From the NCBI GenBank assembly GCA_002369315.1, contig DFDW01000028.1:1-8929 (forward strand): 8,929 nucleotides of DNA. Reading direction: 5' to 3'. Each line of letters opens with the position of its first letter. The first letter of the stretch is position 1. The DNA is from Ruminococcaceae bacterium UBA3818 (GTDB lineage Bacteria > Bacillota > Clostridia > Oscillospirales > Ruminococcaceae). This document shows positions 6,661 through 8,929 of the stretch, in pieces. The position numbers and the translations under genes were made by a program. Below the pieces are notes generated by a model. The model was given only the letters and a program-made list of their open reading frames with translations. It had not been told where the DNA came from and did not search any database.

Positions 6661-6975
6661 ATGAATGAAAAATTAAAAGGTTTGCATGTGGACTATCTGT
6701 TTCAGGCGGTTTTGTGCTTGGAAACGATGGAAGAGTGTTATAACTTTTTTGAGGATTTGTGTACGGTTCCGGAGCTGAAAGCGCTGTCGCAGCGCCTGCA
6801 AGTGGCGAAAATGCTGCATGAACATAAAGTCTATAGTGAAATCGTTCAGGCAACTGGGGCCAGCACTGCTACGATCAGCCGTGTCAACCGTTCGTTGAGC
6901 TATGGGTGCGACGGTTACCAGGTCGTATTCGACCGGGTGAAAGATGAAGGGAAAGACGAAGGAAAAGCCGAATGA
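6661..6975 (+). CDS. TrpR-like DNA-binding protein of the YerC/YecD family
   Basis: This is a 104-residue helical protein of the TrpR superfamily, YerC/YecD type, common in Firmicutes and of poorly known function. The N-terminal half is helical (FQAVLCLETMEECYNFFEDLCT). The segment VPELKALSQRLQVAKML leads into a helix-turn-helix at about 57-79 (VYSEIVQATGASTATISRVNRSL), typical of this family. The start ATG has GGGAGGT (6647-6653) 7 nt upstream. The last residues, KDEGKDEGKAE, are a short charged repeat, and the DNA encoding them supplies the ribosome binding site of the next gene. It overlaps the methyltransferase by 4 nt (ATGA), so the two are translated together. Its ligand and targets are unknown. 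It should not be called the tryptophan repressor, as no trp genes are nearby. Confidence 0.85.
   Translation: MNEKLKGLHVDYLFQAVLCLETMEECYNFFEDLCTVPELKALSQRLQVAKMLHEHKVYSEIVQATGASTATISRVNRSLSYGCDGYQVVFDRVKDEGKDEGKAE
6958..6963 (+). promoter_or_regulatory. Ribosome binding site of the methyltransferase inside the upstream gene
   Basis: GAAGGA sits 8 nt before the ATG at 6972 and within the charged C-terminal repeat of the TrpR-like gene. A second similar box, GAAGGG (6946-6951), lies one repeat unit upstream, too far from this start to be used directly. Confidence 0.6.
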
Positions 6976-7718
6976 AAGGATACGGTGCGTTTGCCTGGTA
7001 TTATGACGAACTGACAGAAAATGTGTCCTATGAAAAGCGGGCAGAATATTTTTTGCAGCTGGTGGAAAGATTCGGAAGCAGCGGTCCGATTGTACTGGAT
7101 TTGGCCTGCGGAACAGGCAGCTTGTCTATGGAACTGGCACGGCGAGGATGCGATGTGATCGGTGTGGATGCCTCGGAGGATATGCTGTCGGTGGCGCAGG
7201 AAAAGGCAATGGAGCATCCGGAATGGGACATCCTTTATCTGTGCCAGTCCATGACGGAATTGGATTTGTTTGGTACGGTAGATACGACGATTTGCGCGTT
7301 GGACAGCATCAACCATCTGACCGATCCAAAGCAGGTGCAGCAGGCTTTTCAAAAGGTGAGCCTTTTTACTGCGCCGGGCGGATTGTTTTTGTTTGATGTC
7401 AATACGCCGTACAAACACCGTGAGATATTGGGTAACAGCTGCTATGTCTATGAATTTGATGACTTGTTCTGCGCCTGGCAGAATTTTTTTGAGGAAGAAA
7501 CCTGTTCTGTGACCGTCCAACTGGATTTTTTCTCAGAGGAAAACGGCCATTATGTGCGAGAGCAGGAGTGCATTACAGAGCGCGCCTATGCCCAGGAAGA
7601 GTTGGCACAATGGCTGGAAGAATCGGGTTTTGAACTGTTGGCTGTATATGGTGAGGACAGTCTGGAGCCACCGGCAGCAGACTGCCAGCGGTGGATTTTT
7701 GCGGCCAGAAAAAAATAA
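6972..7718 (+). CDS. Class I SAM-dependent methyltransferase (YqeM-like)
   Basis: This 248-residue protein has a Rossmann-type methyltransferase fold. Motif I LDLACGTG is at 42-49, with the acidic residue Asp66 (GVDAS) after strand 2 that normally binds the SAM ribose. The motif ALDSINHL follows further on, and then PGGLFLFDVNTP (motif IV/post region). The N-terminus GAFAWYYDELTENVSYEKRAEYF resembles the YqeM-type Firmicutes methyltransferases (for example YGxFAxxYDxLM...). The substrate is unknown; motifs alone cannot tell a small-molecule from a macromolecule target. It begins inside the stop codon of the TrpR-like gene and is followed 15 nt later by hslO, so it is the middle gene of a three-gene operon. 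There is no signal peptide or membrane segment; it should be cytoplasmic. Confidence 0.88.
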   Translation: MKGYGAFAWYYDELTENVSYEKRAEYFLQLVERFGSSGPIVLDLACGTGSLSMELARRGCDVIGVDASEDMLSVAQEKAMEHPEWDILYLCQSMTELDLFGTVDTTICALDSINHLTDPKQVQQAFQKVSLFTAPGGLFLFDVNTPYKHREILGNSCYVYEFDDLFCAWQNFFEEETCSVTVQLDFFSEENGHYVREQECITERAYAQEELAQWLEESGFELLAVYGEDSLEPPAADCQRWIFAARKK

Positions 7719-7733
7719 GGAGATCATTGGTTT

Positions 7734-8621
7734 ATGGCAACCTTAGTCAGAAGTATTTCGCAAAATGGCGGTGTGATCTGCACCGCCATTGATTCTACCG
7801 ATATTGCGGCGAAAGCGGAGCAGATTCACAAGACCTCCGCAACGGTTACAGCGGCGCTGGGGCGCTTGCTGACTGCCGCGTCGTTAATGGGGGTAATGTT
7901 AAAAAATGAGGAGCATTCCATTACGCTTCGGCTGCAGGGAGATGGCCCCGCGGGCCTTCTGATAGCTGTTACGGATGGGCTGGGCAATGTCCGCGGAGAT
8001 GTGGAGAACCCGGTAGTGGAAATTCCTTTAAATGGGCTGGGAAAACTGGATGTGGCCGGCGCGGTGGGCAGAAACGGAAGCCTTTCAGTGGTAAAGGATT
8101 TGGGGCTGAAAGATCCGTATATCGGGCAGGTTCCGATTGTTTCCGGCGAGATTGCGGAGGATATTACCCATTATTACGCAGTCAGTGAGCAGACACCTAC
8201 GGTCTGTGCGTTGGGAGTCCTGGTCAATCCGGATCTGACGGTGAAAGCGGCTGGCGGATTTTTGGCTCAGCTTCTACCGGGTGCGGCAGAAGAAGATATT
8301 GACCGGCTGGAGCAAAATATCGGAAAACTTTCGTCTGTCACGAAGTTGTTGACAGATGGCGTATCGGCGGAGGATATCTGCCGGATGGTGTTGGAGGGAT
8401 TTGAACCGCAGATTCTGGAAACCGTGAAAACCGAATATCGGTGCAGTTGTTCCCGGCAACGGGTGGAGCGCGCTTTGATCAGTATTGGCAAAGAGGATTT
8501 GAGGCAGATGATGGAAGAGGAAGAATCGGTCGAGGTCAACTGCCACTTCTGCGGAAAGCAGTATCGTTTCAGCAGGGAAGATTTGCGGATATTGCTGGAA
8601 AAGGCGGAGAAAAAGGGCTAG
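7734..8621 (+). CDS. hslO: Redox-regulated molecular chaperone Hsp33
   Basis: Hsp33 is a cytoplasmic holdase that is inactive when reduced. Oxidative stress together with unfolding turns it on: disulphides form, zinc is released, and it then binds unfolding proteins. The 295 residues match the family length. The N-terminal domain is recognisable from VRSISQNGGVICTAIDSTDI and the conserved stretch GDGPAGLLIAVTDGLGNVRGDVENP. The C-terminal redox switch has all four zinc cysteines, Cys237 and Cys239 (CSCS) and Cys270 and Cys273 (CHFC), in the CxC-X30-CxxC pattern. The start has AAGGAGAT (7717-7724) 9 nt upstream, overlapping the methyltransferase stop. It is the last gene of its operon. No clear intrinsic terminator follows. 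Confidence 0.96.
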   Translation: MATLVRSISQNGGVICTAIDSTDIAAKAEQIHKTSATVTAALGRLLTAASLMGVMLKNEEHSITLRLQGDGPAGLLIAVTDGLGNVRGDVENPVVEIPLNGLGKLDVAGAVGRNGSLSVVKDLGLKDPYIGQVPIVSGEIAEDITHYYAVSEQTPTVCALGVLVNPDLTVKAAGGFLAQLLPGAAEEDIDRLEQNIGKLSSVTKLLTDGVSAEDICRMVLEGFEPQILETVKTEYRCSCSRQRVERALISIGKEDLRQMMEEEESVEVNCHFCGKQYRFSREDLRILLEKAEKKG

Positions 8622-8740
8622 AATTTTTTTGCTTGGATTTTGCATGACCCGTTCCGGGATGGCACAGAAAGCCGCTTTTTTGAAGTGCGGATTTGCTGTA
8701 AAAAATCCTTGCACAGCCATTGTTATTTTTAGAAAAGCAG
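8622..8740 (+). other. Spacer between hslO and the tRNA promoter, no gene seen
   Basis: This stretch holds no credible reading frame. Weak inverted repeats occur, CCCG-TTC-CGGG (8648-8658) and GGATTT/AAATCC (8689-8708), but neither runs into a T tract. The nearest T runs (8625-8631, 8676-8681) lack a good stem. Termination of the hslO transcript is therefore not explained by an obvious rho-independent site. Confidence 0.5.
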
Positions 8741-8769
8741 TTGACAAAATAAAATAAATCCGATATAAT
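8741..8769 (+). promoter_or_regulatory. Consensus sigma-A promoter of the tRNA operon
   Basis: TTGACA (8741-8746) and TATAAT (8764-8769) both match the consensus perfectly and are separated by the optimal 17 nt. Predicted +1 is around 8775-8777, about 24 nt before tRNA-Val. This strength is typical of stable RNA genes in Firmicutes. Confidence 0.95.
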
Positions 8770-8799
8770 AAAACACGTCGCTGAAAAGCGAAGAAGAGT

Positions 8800-8875
8800 G
8801 GGAGCATAGCTCAGCTGGGAGAGCATCTGCCTTACAAGCAGAGGGTCACAGGTTCGAGCCCTGTTGTTCCCACCA
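8800..8875 (+). tRNA. tRNA-Val(TAC)
   Basis: A complete 76-nt cloverleaf can be drawn. The acceptor stem GGGAGCA (8800-8806) pairs with TGTTCCC (8865-8871), with one G-T pair. The D stem is GCTC/GAGC (8809-8812, 8821-8824) and the anticodon stem TCTGC/GCAGA (8826-8830, 8838-8842). The anticodon TAC (8833-8835) reads valine GTA and related codons. The T arm is ACAGG-TTCGAGC-CCTGT (8848-8864). The discriminator base A and a genome-encoded CCA (8873-8875) follow. A consensus promoter lies directly upstream. Confidence 0.97.
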
Positions 8876-8880
8876 AAAAT

Positions 8881-8929
8881 GGCCTGGTAGTTCAGTTGGT
8901 TAGAACGCTAGCCTGTCACGCTAGAGGTC
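8881..8929 (+). tRNA. tRNA-Asp(GTC), 3' end outside window
   Basis: The first 49 nt of a tRNA follow 5 nt after tRNA-Val. The 5' acceptor strand is GGCCTGG, with the T8-A9 pair of positions and a D arm GTTC/GAAC (8890-8893, 8903-8906). The anticodon stem CTAGC/GCTAG (8908-8912, 8920-8924) closes the loop CTGTCAC, with anticodon GTC (8915-8917) for aspartate. The T arm and 3' acceptor strand are cut off by the window end. The tight spacing indicates cotranscription with tRNA-Val. Confidence 0.93.

Noticed and set aside
8689..8708. GGATTT/AAATCC inverted repeat after hslO as a terminator
   Set aside because: The stem is short and AT-rich, the loop is 8 nt and no T tract follows. It lies about 70 nt after the gene.

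Overview
The window is a chromosomal, mostly housekeeping stretch from a low- to mid-GC Gram-positive bacterium. It most likely comes from the Clostridia, probably an Oscillospiraceae/Ruminococcaceae-like gut lineage. I infer this from gene content and order (clpP-clpX-lon-engB, a TrpR-like YerC-family regulator, hslO), strong AGGAGG-type ribosome binding sites, and protein sequences that read as Firmicutes-like. No database search was possible, so the placement is tentative. All genes lie on the + strand, the coding density is high, and no insertion sequence, phage gene, CRISPR array or other mobile element is visible.

Layout. Bases 1-348 encode the C-terminal part of ClpP, whose 5' end lies outside the window. 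A strong hairpin terminator (355-389) follows, then clpX (429-1748). A second strong terminator (1768-1807) overlaps the -35 of a sigma-A-type promoter that drives lon (1947-4364). The lon leader carries an inverted repeat near the predicted +1 and a second possible stem-loop before the ribosome binding site. lon is followed after 13 nt by engB/ysxC (4378-5169), which overlaps lysA (5160-6458) by 10 nt, so lon-engB-lysA looks like one operon, closed by a terminator at 6475-6503. After a 200-nt AT-rich spacer comes a second operon: a YerC/TrpR-like regulator (6661-6975), a class I SAM-dependent methyltransferase overlapping it by 4 nt (6972-7718), and hslO/Hsp33 (7734-8621). A consensus promoter (8741-8769) then starts a tRNA operon with tRNA-Val(TAC) and a tRNA-Asp(GTC) cut by the window end.

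Functionally the left half is a protein quality control block: ClpP peptidase, its ClpX unfoldase and the Lon protease. The Hsp33 redox chaperone lies further right. Ribosome assembly (EngB) and lysine/diaminopimelate synthesis (LysA) share the lon transcript. I found no convincing new biological system. The most useful leads are regulatory (terminator/promoter overlap and inverted repeat before lon; repeated hexamers before the TrpR-like gene) and the long charged C-terminal extension on EngB.
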